Shown one piece after another: positions 1 to 8,800 of a DNA stretch of 64,000 nucleotides. Origin of the DNA: JBNARI01 sp049718765 (GTDB taxonomy: Bacteria; Bacillota; Sulfobacillia; DUMF01); NCBI GenBank assembly GCA_049718765.1, contig JBNARI010000005.1, positions 1-64,000 on the forward strand. Reading direction: 5' to 3'. The notes beneath the pieces were generated by a model. It was not told where the DNA came from and made no database searches. It saw only the letters and a program-made list of their open reading frames with translations. Each line of letters starts with the position of its first letter. Positions within the stretch are counted from its first letter, which is position 1. The translations under genes and the position numbers were made by a program.

Positions 1-93
1 CAGCCCTTGCGCTGCAAGGATTTCTTGGGCCAGAGGTTTCAAAGTCGGGCCTTAGCATCAGCCTCACGAAGCCGAGACTTATCGCAAGACAGC
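1..93. other. Window edge, no gene seen
   Basis: No coding signal was seen between the window edge and the atoE stop. A short inverted repeat lies at 5-19 (arms CCTTGC/GCAAGG with a 3-base loop). On the plus strand it is followed by a weak T-rich stretch; on the minus strand, where atoE would need a terminator, no T run follows. It is therefore not called as a terminator. Confidence 0.3.
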
Positions 94-1455
94 TTATAAG
101 ACAGCCACCAAAAGTGCTGCTATGCTCAACACGATCCCAGACCAGATTAGGCTGAGCGTCGTGTATCCCATTATGTCCCGAGCCTTCAGCCCCGCAAGCC
201 CGAGCAATGGAAGTGCCCAGAACGGCTGAATCATGTTGGTCCACTGATCACCCCATGCAACCATCATGGACGCTCTCACAGGATCCATGCCCATCTTGAG
301 AGCTGCCTCCACGGTGATTGAACCTTGGGCAGCCCACTGGCCACCGCCAGAGGGAATGAACATGTTGATAATCCCAGCCGCCCAGAACTGTAGCATGTAG
401 AACGTTGTCTTAGAAGAAATGGCAACAAACCAGTTGGCAATCACTGAGGCCAGTCCAGTACCAGTCATGATTCCCTGAATGCCCCCGTAGAGAGGGAACT
501 GGAGCACAATGCCACCGGCACCCCTGATTGCCCTCTCAACAGCGCGTACGTAGTTTATCGGAGTCCTGTGCAAAATGAGGCCGGCAAAGAGGAACAGCCC
601 GTTGACTATGTTGAGGTCGAGGCTGAACCCCTTGACGGCAAAATAACGGACGAAGAAAACCACTCCGATGAGGCAGAAAATGTAGTTTACCAGGACGCTG
701 TTTTCAATCCTCTCTGCCCACGTGCGGGGCACAAAGTTCTTACGCCTCCTTTCCTCCTCCTCTTCCTCTGCCTGAACCTTGGCAAGCACTTCGGGATCGA
801 GTGCCTTGACCTTTTCGGCCGAAGGTGCGGCCTTCGCCATCAGGAATGGCGTGGAAAGGATTATGATCACGGCGGGTATCAGGTTCCACGGGGCAAACAC
901 AGTTTGGGAGATCGGCACAACCATCTTCGCAAGCTTCTCCAGGTAGTTTGCGGGGCTCCCAGCGGTTGCTACAGTAAGAGGTATTGACCCTGACAAACCC
1001 ATGTGCCAGCAGACGTAATTTGCATAGGCTGCACCAATCAGGAGAGGGTAGTGCACACCTCGTACTTTCCTCGCCATTTCCAGCGCAAGCAGGCCGCTCA
1101 CTATCAAGCCAAAGCCCCACTGGATCCATGAGCAGACTCCCATAACCAGGCTCACGATGATGTACGCCTGAGCAGGAGACTTCGCGCTTCCTGCAATTGC
1201 CGAAAGCAGCCTTTTCATTGCAGGTGCAAGAGCCAGGCAATGCCCAGTGACAAGGATCAGCACCATTTGCATGGAGAACGCGAGCAGATTCCAGAAGCCG
1301 CTCCACCATGCATCCACAATGTCGAGCGGTCCTTTGCCCGTAAAGACGAGTGCCAGAAAGACTGTCAAGAACGTGAGCAGGATTGCAAAAAGGTATGCAT
1401 CTGGGAGATACTTCTCCATCATGCCTGCAAACCAATCACTCAGACGTCTTATCAT
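94..1455 (-). CDS. atoE: Short-chain fatty acid permease, AtoE/TIGR00366 family
   Basis: The 453-residue protein is highly hydrophobic, with about ten to twelve predicted membrane segments; the first clear one is at residues 20-38. The overall pattern, including the conserved GIQGIMTGTG and FIPSGGGQWAAQG stretches, matches the AtoE (COG2031) family, which imports or exports short-chain fatty acids such as acetoacetate and butyrate across the cytoplasmic membrane. The ATG is preceded by GGAGGTAAGAGC, a strong ribosome site. It is the last gene of the minus-strand operon that starts with the MoaD-like gene at 6486. A carboxylate carrier at the end of an aldehyde oxidoreductase/alcohol dehydrogenase operon suggests that the pathway substrate or product is a short carboxylic acid. 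Family assignment is firm; the actual substrate is inferred. Confidence 0.9.
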   Translation of the reverse strand: MIRRLSDWFAGMMEKYLPDAYLFAILLTFLTVFLALVFTGKGPLDIVDAWWSGFWNLLAFSMQMVLILVTGHCLALAPAMKRLLSAIAGSAKSPAQAYIIVSLVMGVCSWIQWGFGLIVSGLLALEMARKVRGVHYPLLIGAAYANYVCWHMGLSGSIPLTVATAGSPANYLEKLAKMVVPISQTVFAPWNLIPAVIIILSTPFLMAKAAPSAEKVKALDPEVLAKVQAEEEEEERRRKNFVPRTWAERIENSVLVNYIFCLIGVVFFVRYFAVKGFSLDLNIVNGLFLFAGLILHRTPINYVRAVERAIRGAGGIVLQFPLYGGIQGIMTGTGLASVIANWFVAISSKTTFYMLQFWAAGIINMFIPSGGGQWAAQGSITVEAALKMGMDPVRASMMVAWGDQWTNMIQPFWALPLLGLAGLKARDIMGYTTLSLIWSGIVLSIAALLVAVL

Positions 1456-1550
1456 GCTCTTACCTCCTCAGAGCTTGGTGAATTGGCGGCGACACCAAGT
1501 CGAAACCACTCCAGACAACTGCTTGTTTACACAGTACTCACGAGACACAT

Positions 1551-2315
1551 TCACCACGCGACCCATCCCCCGTCCACCAAAATAGTGGCTCCAGTTATCA
1601 TGTCTGAGGCGTCAGAAGCAAGGTATACCGCTGCATTAGCTATGTCCTCTGTTGTGGCAAGCTTTCCCAGGGGAATTCTCCTCATTACTTCCTCGTAAAA
1701 CTCCTTCTCTTTAAACATGGGCTCAGTCATCGGAGTGAGTACAAAGGTAGGCGCTATGCAGTTCACGTTGATGTGATAGGGTGCCCACTCAATGGCTAAC
1801 ACCTTGCTAAGCTGGGTCAATCCCCCCTTTGACGCGCAGTAAGCAGCCCTTCTAAAAAAGCCCACAAAAGCCACTTGCGAGGTAATGTTTATAATCTTGC
1901 CTTTCCCCTGAGGAATCATCTTCTTCCCAGCTGCCTGGCACACGAAAAATGCCCCTTTTAGGTTAGTGTTGAGCACTCTGTCCCAGTCTTCTTCTTCGAC
2001 GTCAAGCGCGTAGCGCTGGATGTTGATACCTGCGCTGTACACTAGGATATCCAGACGCTTTTGCCAGTCGTAGGCCTTGTCAACAAGTGCACGTGCCTGG
2101 GCCACTTGCGTTACGTCCGCTTCTATGGTCAGGCACGGGGACCCAGCCTGCTCCACGAGTCTCTTGGTCTCGTCCAGGTCTGATCCGGTCCTGGCCGCAA
2201 TGGCAACCTCTGCGCCGTTTTCAGCTAGCGCCACAGCAATAGCCCTACCTATGCCCCGTCCTCCGCCTACTACGAGGGCTACTCGTCCTTTCAGGTCTGC
2301 ACGAACCACGCTCAT
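1551..2315 (-). CDS. Short-chain dehydrogenase/reductase (SDR)
   Basis: This is a classical SDR of 254 residues from the ATG at 2315. The Rossmann dinucleotide-binding glycines are at residues 17-23 (GGGRGIG). The catalytic residues are N118, S146, Y159 and K163, the last two in a YxxxK motif. Two positions are non-standard: the usual leading TG of the glycine motif is VG, and the usual NNAG is YSAG (93-96). The family reduces ketones or oxidises secondary alcohols with NAD(P)H. A GTG at 2324 is also in frame, but ATG 2315 has AGG about 8 bases upstream and is preferred. The gene follows the cyclase-family gene by about 9 bases and is part of the sigma-54-driven operon. The substrate cannot be read from sequence; a hydroxy-acid, diol or acetoin-like compound would fit an AcoR-type regulator. 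Confidence 0.88.
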   Translation of the reverse strand: MSVVRADLKGRVALVVGGGRGIGRAIAVALAENGAEVAIAARTGSDLDETKRLVEQAGSPCLTIEADVTQVAQARALVDKAYDWQKRLDILVYSAGINIQRYALDVEEEDWDRVLNTNLKGAFFVCQAAGKKMIPQGKGKIINITSQVAFVGFFRRAAYCASKGGLTQLSKVLAIEWAPYHINVNCIAPTFVLTPMTEPMFKEKEFYEEVMRRIPLGKLATTEDIANAAVYLASDASDMITGATILVDGGWVAW

Positions 2316-2324
2316 TTGAGTCAC

Positions 2325-3074
2325 CTACTCTTCCCAAATTGCAAATGCTCGAACAGGGCTTCCAGTCAGCCCCACGAACTTCAGGGGGAACATTGCAAAG
2401 TAGAAGTTGTCATGCCTTGGTATTCGTGTCATATTGGCTATGTTTTCGGTATGGACAACAAGGCGCTGGCCATGAATGGTGTGATTCGGATAAGTAATGT
2501 CAGCAGGATTGTCAAGGCTGGTGGCATCGGTGCATACGTTAACTACTCCCTGGTCCAGGATCCAAGCAGTCGCTTCTGCATCAAGTCCGGGGTACTCTGA
2601 AACGAACCTGAGGGGATCATTCCACAGCTTGTCAGCTCCAGTGTAGTAAAGCAGTGTCATTCCAGGCTTTAGGGTCACCTTGGCCCTGGCGAGGGCTTCC
2701 TTAACATCCTTGAGCTTGATGTGGGTTCTCGGAGGCACGTGAGACACATCAATCCATGCGGCTGGAGTGATCATAGTGGACAAGGGAATCTTGTCAACAG
2801 TCAGGTCTGGTCGGTGCTTATTGAAATGGTACACTGCATCAACGTGAGTGGACACATGGTCACAGGTGACAATGCCTTTGACTGCATATCCCTCAAATGG
2901 AGTGTTACCCAACCGCTTCTGGCACTCTTCGTGAGTCAAGTGCCACCAGAAAGAAGTCTTCATGTGGCCGGGATAGTGAGGCATTTGCGGACTTATCTCA
3001 CGGTTGAGCTCTAGGAAATGCAGCTTCTTGCCAAACAGTTCAATGACGACTTCATCTGTGTAGCCACAAGACAT
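2325..3074 (-). CDS. Cyclase-family metal-dependent hydrolase
   Basis: The 249-residue protein belongs to the putative cyclase/kynurenine formamidase-like family (PF04199). Its metal-site signature is visible as H73, T76-H77, D79 and H83, corresponding to the family HxGTHxDxxxH pattern with Val-Ser in place of the usual Gly. Members hydrolyse amides, lactams or lactones using a divalent metal. The frame is open to an ATG at 3114-3116 that overlaps the upstream stop codon. The start at 3074 is preferred because GGAGG sits 8 bases upstream of it. In this operon it could open a cyclic or amide substrate before redox steps by the neighbouring dehydrogenases, but no substrate is identified. Confidence 0.82.
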   Translation of the reverse strand: MSCGYTDEVVIELFGKKLHFLELNREISPQMPHYPGHMKTSFWWHLTHEECQKRLGNTPFEGYAVKGIVTCDHVSTHVDAVYHFNKHRPDLTVDKIPLSTMITPAAWIDVSHVPPRTHIKLKDVKEALARAKVTLKPGMTLLYYTGADKLWNDPLRFVSEYPGLDAEATAWILDQGVVNVCTDATSLDNPADITYPNHTIHGQRLVVHTENIANMTRIPRHDNFYFAMFPLKFVGLTGSPVRAFAIWEE

Positions 3075-3115
3075 GGTACCGCCCTCCGTATATGAATTAT
3101 CGGTCACAGGATTCA

Positions 3116-4267
3116 TTACAAGGCCTTCCGGTAAATGACATAAATGTCATCTTTGCTAAGCACTCTCGGATTATTGGACAACAACCTGGTCTGGCGTATT
3201 GCGCCGTCGGCCAGTACTTCCAGGTCCTTCTCGGTGACTCCCACTTGGGACAGACGTTGCGGAATGCCCACATCCTGGCTCAACTGAACCACAGCGCGCA
3301 CGGCTGCCTGGGCCGCCTCACGAGGGCTCTTGTCCTTCACAGGTTCTCCAAGAGCCTGCGCCACGTTACAGAACTTTTCCAGCGCGCCTATGAGGTTGAA
3401 TTCAAGCACGTACGGCAGGAGCAATGCATTGGCCACCCCGTGGCTCACGTGAAATCTGCCACCCAGGGGGTAGGCAAGGGCATGAACAGCCCCCACACCA
3501 GCATTGGCCAGAGATACGCCTGCCATGAAGCTGCCCCATGCCATGTCAGTTCTAACCTTGATGTCGCTTCCCAGTGCTACAGCCCTCCTGAGGGACCGGC
3601 CAATCAAACGAATTGCTTCCAACGCGTAGATATCCGTTTGGGGTGTTGCCTTTATGGATACGTAAGACTCAATTGCATGAGTGAGAGCGTCCATACCTGT
3701 CGCGGCAGTAACCTTGGGAGGGCAGCTCAGAGTTAGCTCTGGATCCACGATTGCAACTGCTGCTCTAAGGTGTCTAGAGACCACACCTTTTTTGACTTGC
3801 TCGTCGCGGAAAGTAAAGATAGCGTTCAGGGTTACCTCAGCACCAGTGCCAGCGGTGGTGGGGATCAATACTGTGGGCAGCCCAGGCTTGGGGATTACCT
3901 CGACGCCGACGTAATCTCGGATACTACCGCCGTTTGTCGCAAGTACAGCTGCTCCTTTGGCAACATCAAGGGAACTTCCGCCGCCCAGACCAACAACCAC
4001 ATCGTACTGCCCTTGCCTTACTACCCTGGCAGCTTCCTCCACGTTGTCTGTGCTGGGCTCAAGCTCCACTTGGGAAAAGATCTCGTACTCCACCCCCTCT
4101 TTCTTCATGATCGACACTACTTGCTCGGATACGCCAGCCTGTACGATACCTGGATCGCAGACCAGCAGGGCACGCTTTGTCCCCAGTCGCTTCAACTCGT
4201 CGCCCAGGTTCTTGAGGGCTCCGACTCCCACATAGCAGACTCCTGGCATTACAAAGGGATAAGTCAT
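3116..4267 (-). CDS. Iron-containing alcohol dehydrogenase
   Basis: This 383-residue protein has the group III Fe-ADH architecture. The N-terminal half binds NAD(P) through GGGSSLDVAK (residues 95-104). The C-terminal helical half supplies the metal ligands D193, H197, H262 and H276. The family interconverts alcohols and aldehydes in the cytoplasm. The ATG overlaps the AOR stop codon as ATGA, so the two are translationally coupled, and a GAGGAGGT ribosome site precedes it. Coupling to a tungsten AOR suggests that the pair moves carbon between acid, aldehyde and alcohol. Exact chain length and direction are not visible in the sequence. Confidence 0.93.
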   Translation of the reverse strand: MTYPFVMPGVCYVGVGALKNLGDELKRLGTKRALLVCDPGIVQAGVSEQVVSIMKKEGVEYEIFSQVELEPSTDNVEEAARVVRQGQYDVVVGLGGGSSLDVAKGAAVLATNGGSIRDYVGVEVIPKPGLPTVLIPTTAGTGAEVTLNAIFTFRDEQVKKGVVSRHLRAAVAIVDPELTLSCPPKVTAATGMDALTHAIESYVSIKATPQTDIYALEAIRLIGRSLRRAVALGSDIKVRTDMAWGSFMAGVSLANAGVGAVHALAYPLGGRFHVSHGVANALLLPYVLEFNLIGALEKFCNVAQALGEPVKDKSPREAAQAAVRAVVQLSQDVGIPQRLSQVGVTEKDLEVLADGAIRQTRLLSNNPRVLSKDDIYVIYRKAL

Positions 4268-6177
4268 GATCCTACCTCCTCAAACATGCAGAACTCATCA
4301 AGTCCCAGCTCAAGCAATTTCCACTTGTTAGGTACTCCCGTGTCGGGGGTCCAGCCTGCCATAGCGTAATACATGCGAACTGCCGTTTGAAATGTGTCCT
4401 TATCCAAAGCGTTCTTGCCGTCAAGAGGCCCTCCCACGAAGGGACGGAAGAACAAGGATGGTAACCTGTCGTCGGCGTGGGAAATGCCATGGGTCAGGTT
4501 GAAAAGCCTTGCCATTGTATTTACCCGTTCCCCTGCCTTGACCAGTTCCCAAAGGCTTGTCTCCCACCCCGTAGCAGCCTTTACCAAGTCTACCAGGTAA
4601 TTGATGGGAGTTACGCTTCTTGCCGCGTAACCGAAGATGCATACTCCAAGGCAGTCATACAAAGCATTGAGGAAGCTGGTGTAAAGCACCAACCTAACCT
4701 TCTTTGGGCCCAGATCCAAAGCCGGTACCGGTTCGATGATCCCAAGAGGAGCTATGGCGTGCAACCCAAGGCTGTCTTCTGCCACGAAGAACGGATCATG
4801 CTGAGCAAACCAGTGATCCGCACCGTTGGGGGCTAATGCAAACTGCAGCCCTAGTCCTGTTTTCACCCTTGGGTCGTGCATTGGTATTTCCTGATGCTTT
4901 ACGGTCAGCAGGAGCTCCTCAGAGCCCTTCCCCACGCGGGTAGCGAAGGCATCAGCTCCGTCGGCCAGAAACTTTCCGAAGCCCTGTCTGTGCGCAATCT
5001 GCTCAATGAGAGGTAGAAGCACCTCTTCGTTCCCGAACTTGAGCTCCATTCCTCCAGTGTCTTCCTTGGAGATGAGCCCTTTTTCGTAACAGGCCATGGC
5101 GAATGAAATCACCATGCCAGTGGAAATCGTATCAATGGTGTATTTGTTACACAGTTCGTTGGCCTTCAGTATTAGCTTCAAGTTACTTATGCCGCAATTG
5201 GAGCCCAAGGAGGCTAGGGTCTCGTACTCCGGTCCCCCGTACCGTCGTTCCACGTGGAGGCCATCTTCTTGCAACTCTACCACTCGTTTGCACCGGATTG
5301 GGCAGGCGTGACACCCGCCTCGCTCCACAAGGAATTCAGACGTTAGGGCATCAGAACCAATTTGCTTCACTTCCTCAAACACGCCGGTGGACCAGTTCCG
5401 CGTGGGGAGCCAACCAGCCGCATTGTTGCTTTCCATTCCAAGGGGCGTTCCTCTATCGTGCAAAGCCCAACTTAAGGGGTGTTCTCGCCACGATTTGCCA
5501 ATTGCCTGTGCAAGCTCGCCTATTTTCTGTCTGTCATGGACATCTACAGTCCGGGACCCTCGCACTGCTATGGCCTTCAAGTTCTTCGAGCCCATCACGG
5601 CTCCCGTCCCGTTGCGGCCGTTGAAATGGGACAAATCGTTTGCAATCCCCGCGAATCTGACGAGGTTCTCTCCTCCCGGGCCAATAGCCACAATCCTCGC
5701 TCTTTCTTCGCCAACATCTTCCCTTATGAAATCCTCTGTTTCCCCGGTAGTGGCACCCCAGATCTTACTCGCATCTCTGATTTCGACTTTGTCGTCGCTA
5801 ACCCAGAGGTAGACGGGGTGCTTTGCCCTGCCTGCAACCACTATTGCGTCGAAGCCACACCGTTTGAGTTCCGGTGCCCAGAACCCGCCAGCCTCGGATT
5901 TTGCCAGCCCCCCTGTGAGTGGGGACTTCGAACACACCACATATCTTGGGGTGCAGGGAGATCCGGTACCAGCCAGTAGCCCTGCCGAGAATACCAGGAT
6001 GTTGTCGCTGGACAGTGGATCGCACTTGGCGGGCAAGAACCGTAGCAGGTAGTAAAGACCAAGCCCATATCCACCCAAATACGTTCTATAGAATTTCCCA
6101 CCCGGTTCGAGTGCCTTGGCACTTCCTTCAGAAAGGTCCACCCACAAGACCTTTCCGCACATACCAGTCAGTTGCAT
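4264..6177 (-). CDS. aor: Tungsten-containing aldehyde ferredoxin oxidoreductase
   Basis: The 637-residue protein matches AOR across its full length. Domain 1 holds the tungstopterin-binding region, including the NGRNGTGAVMGSKNLKAIAVRG-type segment. The [4Fe-4S] ligands C289, C292 and C296 lie in a CHACPIRC motif, with a distal cysteine probably in the YDCLGVC segment. AOR enzymes oxidise aldehydes to carboxylic acids with ferredoxin, or run the reverse reaction at low potential; they are found in strict anaerobes. A GTG at 6186 is possible, but ATG 6177 has GAGG 8 bases upstream. The gene follows a MoaD-like gene and overlaps the alcohol dehydrogenase by 4 bases. The substrate preference within the AOR/FOR/GOR/WOR group cannot be set from sequence alone. 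Confidence 0.93.
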   Translation of the reverse strand: MQLTGMCGKVLWVDLSEGSAKALEPGGKFYRTYLGGYGLGLYYLLRFLPAKCDPLSSDNILVFSAGLLAGTGSPCTPRYVVCSKSPLTGGLAKSEAGGFWAPELKRCGFDAIVVAGRAKHPVYLWVSDDKVEIRDASKIWGATTGETEDFIREDVGEERARIVAIGPGGENLVRFAGIANDLSHFNGRNGTGAVMGSKNLKAIAVRGSRTVDVHDRQKIGELAQAIGKSWREHPLSWALHDRGTPLGMESNNAAGWLPTRNWSTGVFEEVKQIGSDALTSEFLVERGGCHACPIRCKRVVELQEDGLHVERRYGGPEYETLASLGSNCGISNLKLILKANELCNKYTIDTISTGMVISFAMACYEKGLISKEDTGGMELKFGNEEVLLPLIEQIAHRQGFGKFLADGADAFATRVGKGSEELLLTVKHQEIPMHDPRVKTGLGLQFALAPNGADHWFAQHDPFFVAEDSLGLHAIAPLGIIEPVPALDLGPKKVRLVLYTSFLNALYDCLGVCIFGYAARSVTPINYLVDLVKAATGWETSLWELVKAGERVNTMARLFNLTHGISHADDRLPSLFFRPFVGGPLDGKNALDKDTFQTAVRMYYAMAGWTPDTGVPNKWKLLELGLDEFCMFEEVGS

Positions 6178-6225
6178 TTGGTTCACCTCTTCTGCACTTG
6201 TGTGTTAGACACAACCTTGATTCTT

Positions 6226-6486
6226 TCAGCCGCCCTCAAATGCGGGATAAATGTGAACGGTACATTCGGCAGGCAGCACACTGTCGCTAGTCACCACCTG
6301 GCCGTCGATTATTACAACCCCTACTGCACCAGACGGCAGCCCAAGGCGCCTCAGGAGATCTCCCACCGTTGTTCCCTCGGGTAAACCCTTGATCGCTATG
6401 GTGTTGCCTTGGCGTTCTTCAAGAGCTCCAATTCGCTGCAAATACGAATGGATTGCTGGATGTAGCCATACGGTTAGACTAGCCAT
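6226..6486 (-). CDS. MoaD/ThiS-like sulfur carrier of the AOR operon
   Basis: This is an 86-residue beta-grasp protein ending in Gly-Gly, the C-terminus that becomes a thiocarboxylate in MoaD and ThiS. It lies immediately upstream of the AOR gene, an arrangement often seen where a dedicated MoaD-like carrier supports tungstopterin assembly. The frame extends to 6555, but the start at 6486 is chosen for two reasons. It opens with a typical first beta strand (SLTVWLHPAI) and has GGAGT 10 bases upstream. The sigma-54 promoter at 6532-6550 also lies inside the longer version, so a longer protein could not be translated from that transcript. It is the first gene of the six-gene catabolic operon. 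Confidence 0.8.
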   Translation of the reverse strand: MASLTVWLHPAIHSYLQRIGALEERQGNTIAIKGLPEGTTVGDLLRRLGLPSGAVGVVIIDGQVVTSDSVLPAECTVHIYPAFEGG

Positions 6487-6531
6487 GGCACTCGCCACTC
6501 CGTACAAGCCGGCCTCGTCAACCGCTAATTT

Positions 6532-6550
6532 CATGCAAGATCTGTGCCTA
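6532..6550 (-). promoter_or_regulatory. Sigma-54 (-24/-12) promoter of the AOR operon
   Basis: On the minus strand the sequence AGGCAC-AGATC-TTGCA matches the sigma-54 consensus TGGCAC-N5-TTGCA with one mismatch. The invariant GG (6547-6548) and GC (6535-6536) are separated by exactly 10 bases. It lies about 46 bases upstream of the MoaD-like start and directly downstream of a sigma-54 activator gene. Position, spacing and context agree, so this is probably the operon promoter. Confidence 0.75.
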
Positions 6551-6643
6551 AACAATCAGAACCTTCTATGCACCGGGGACTTTTCGGAAGGACAGAACCT
6601 GTGGGTGACACAGAGAGTGGTGATGGCTCGAGAGTGTTCCAAT

Positions 6644-6659
6644 TCGCTACAGACGTAGC
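6644..6659. promoter_or_regulatory. Inverted repeat, candidate enhancer site for the sigma-54 activator
   Basis: A perfect 6-bp inverted repeat, CGCTAC-AGAC-GTAGCG, extends imperfectly into flanking ATT/TAAT. It sits about 100 bases upstream of the -24 element, the usual distance for an upstream activator sequence bound by a Fis-type HTH. It also lies just after the activator gene stop, but no T run follows it on the minus strand, so a terminator is less likely. Confidence 0.4.
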
Positions 6660-6709
6660 GTAATAGGACAATGCTGCCTTTTCGAAGCTCGAGGTACTCC
6701 TGAAAGTCC

Positions 6710-8800
6710 TCAGTCCTTGGCAGCCTTATTCAGGTTATACCTCTTAATCTTACGATACAGTGTGGTGCGAGCAACTCCCAGTATTCTGGCTGCCTCAGAG
6801 AGATTCCCACCTGAGGCTCGAAGCGCGTTCATTATTGCTTCTACTTCCGCTCGGCTCAGTGCCCCACCACGCTGGAGGTTGGGCCCATGAGAGCCTGCGA
6901 CATCCTTCAATTCGCCCAAACCAAGGGCTGTCATCACGTCTTCAACTTCTATTCTGCAACTAGCCCGGCTCATAGCAAGAATTGAGCATCTTTCTATTAC
7001 GTTTTCCAGCTCACGCACGTTTCCAGGCCACTTGTACCTGATCATGATGTCCAACGCTGGTTGAGGAATCTCTAGTTGCACTCCCAGTTGTTGCCCCACC
7101 TTCGAGGCAAAGTGATGGGCAAGTATTGGAATGTCTTCAACTCTGGACCTTAACGGAGGTATGTTGATCGGGAACACATTGATGCGATAGTAAAGGTCTT
7201 CCCTGAAGCTGCCCTCCTGCACCTGTTGCCAAAGGTCCCTGTTTGTTGCACAGATTAGCCTCACGTTTATGGGAATCTCCCTCACGCCTCCAACCCTAAC
7301 AATTCGCTTTGACTGCAGCACGCGCATGAGCTTTGCCTGCATGTCTAAGGACATCGAGTTGACCTCATCTAGGAAGATCGTGCCACCTTCGGCCAGCTCG
7401 AATTTGCCAGGCTTGCCCCCTTTTTGGGCGCCAGTGAACGCACCCTCTTCATATCCAAACAATTCGCTTTCGATCAGCTCTCTGGGAACAGCTGCGCAGT
7501 TCAACGCCACGAAGGGACCGTTTCTGAAAGCGCTTTCGTTGTGAATTGCTTGAGCAAACAGTTCCTTGCCTGTGCCGCTCTCTCCCTGGAGCAGTATGGT
7601 AACAGGTAACTTTGCGGCTTGCCTTGCTAGATCCACTACTTTCTTGAACTGGTGACTGCGTCCAACCAAGTCATCAAAGGTAAAATATGCCTTGAACCCT
7701 GCAACATCTCTCACGAACCTGCGGGCATCGTCAAAATGCTTCAAGATACCTATGACGCCGCGCAGACCTTGGCTACTCATGACTGGTTCGAACGAACCCA
7801 CGAACATGCGGTGTCCTTCCTTGACGCGCAAGGATATTTGCTGATTGGTTATCCGAACCCCCGTTCTCAGCACTTCTCTGAAGGGGTTGCTTTCCCCAAG
7901 GAGGCTATCGATCGGTTTCCCCAGCACCTCCCTGGGTTCAATGCCAAGGAAACGGGCTGCTGATCTGTTGAGAGTGGTAATTCGCCCTAGCGGGTCTACC
8001 ACCAAGAGACCGTCAGATACAGCGTGAATTACGTTATTCAAGTATTCATTTGATTCTTCAAGAGCGGCAATAAGCTGCCGTTGTTGCAGGCTTTGTTCAA
8101 TCGCTTTGCCAATGGCAATTACCATTCCCAGCGTATGTTTGTGCATCAGTTTGTAATGACCAGCCATATTGATTACGCCTATGAAATTGCCCTGAGGGTC
8201 GAAAACTGGAGTGGCCGAACACGTCCAGTGGTGCAATGCCTTGGCATAGTGCTCAGGCCCCACAAGCTGTACAGGTTTCATTAGATGGGCTGCCAGATTA
8301 ATGGCGTTTGTTCCAGAGCAGTCCTCACTCCTACTCACACCAGGTGCGGAACCCCGCGCTGCTGCCTCCTGCAGAGTTTTTTCATCGCCGAATTGGGCAA
8401 GTAGAAACAGGTCCTTGTCGAACAGATCTACCCTGAAGCCTGAGCCGCTTATGCTCTCCACAAGAGTTTGAAGGAACGGAGTGGCGGTTTCTATCAAGAG
8501 CCTGTTGCGCTGCCTCCGTTCAGCAAGCTCTCTTGGACTCAGGCAGAAGCTTACGCGGGAACCGGGGTCAAGACCCCGCGCTTTGCACCGTTTCCAGGAC
8601 TCCAATACTTGTCTTGGCACAGCGGTTTCGTCCGAAACTGAGCCGGTACGCTGAAATTCCTCCCAAGCGCGTTTGGTGCGTTCGACCCTGAGTTCCAGCT
8701 TGCGGTATTCATCCAAGTACCATGCGTCAATTCTCGCCAGTGAGTCAGTGGCTGCAGCCAAATTGTCTGCAGCTTTGTGTGCGGATAGCCCTTGATTCAT
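6710..8800 (-). CDS. Sigma-54-dependent transcriptional activator, AcoR-like
   Basis: This 696-residue regulator has a GAF-like sensor region (about 60-235), a PAS domain (about 250-355), a sigma-54 interaction AAA+ domain (about 376-610) and a C-terminal Fis-type helix-turn-helix. The Walker A motif GESGTGKE is at 406-413. The sigma-54 contact loop GAFTGA is at 453-458, and Walker B (GGTIFLDE) is at 472-479. The layout resembles AcoR, which activates acetoin catabolism genes. An ATG at 8869 is in frame but lacks a ribosome site, while the ATG at 8800 follows GGGGGA by about 8 bases. The gene lies immediately upstream of, and in the same direction as, the operon with a -24/-12 promoter, so it almost certainly controls that operon. 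The ligand sensed by GAF/PAS is unknown. Confidence 0.92.
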   Translation of the reverse strand: MNQGLSAHKAADNLAAATDSLARIDAWYLDEYRKLELRVERTKRAWEEFQRTGSVSDETAVPRQVLESWKRCKARGLDPGSRVSFCLSPRELAERRQRNRLLIETATPFLQTLVESISGSGFRVDLFDKDLFLLAQFGDEKTLQEAAARGSAPGVSRSEDCSGTNAINLAAHLMKPVQLVGPEHYAKALHHWTCSATPVFDPQGNFIGVINMAGHYKLMHKHTLGMVIAIGKAIEQSLQQRQLIAALEESNEYLNNVIHAVSDGLLVVDPLGRITTLNRSAARFLGIEPREVLGKPIDSLLGESNPFREVLRTGVRITNQQISLRVKEGHRMFVGSFEPVMSSQGLRGVIGILKHFDDARRFVRDVAGFKAYFTFDDLVGRSHQFKKVVDLARQAAKLPVTILLQGESGTGKELFAQAIHNESAFRNGPFVALNCAAVPRELIESELFGYEEGAFTGAQKGGKPGKFELAEGGTIFLDEVNSMSLDMQAKLMRVLQSKRIVRVGGVREIPINVRLICATNRDLWQQVQEGSFREDLYYRINVFPINIPPLRSRVEDIPILAHHFASKVGQQLGVQLEIPQPALDIMIRYKWPGNVRELENVIERCSILAMSRASCRIEVEDVMTALGLGELKDVAGSHGPNLQRGGALSRAEVEAIMNALRASGGNLSEAARILGVARTTLYRKIKRYNLNKAAKD

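Noticed and set aside
5..19. Hairpin at the window edge as atoE terminator
   Set aside because: The stem is short (6 bp) and there is no T run on the minus strand.
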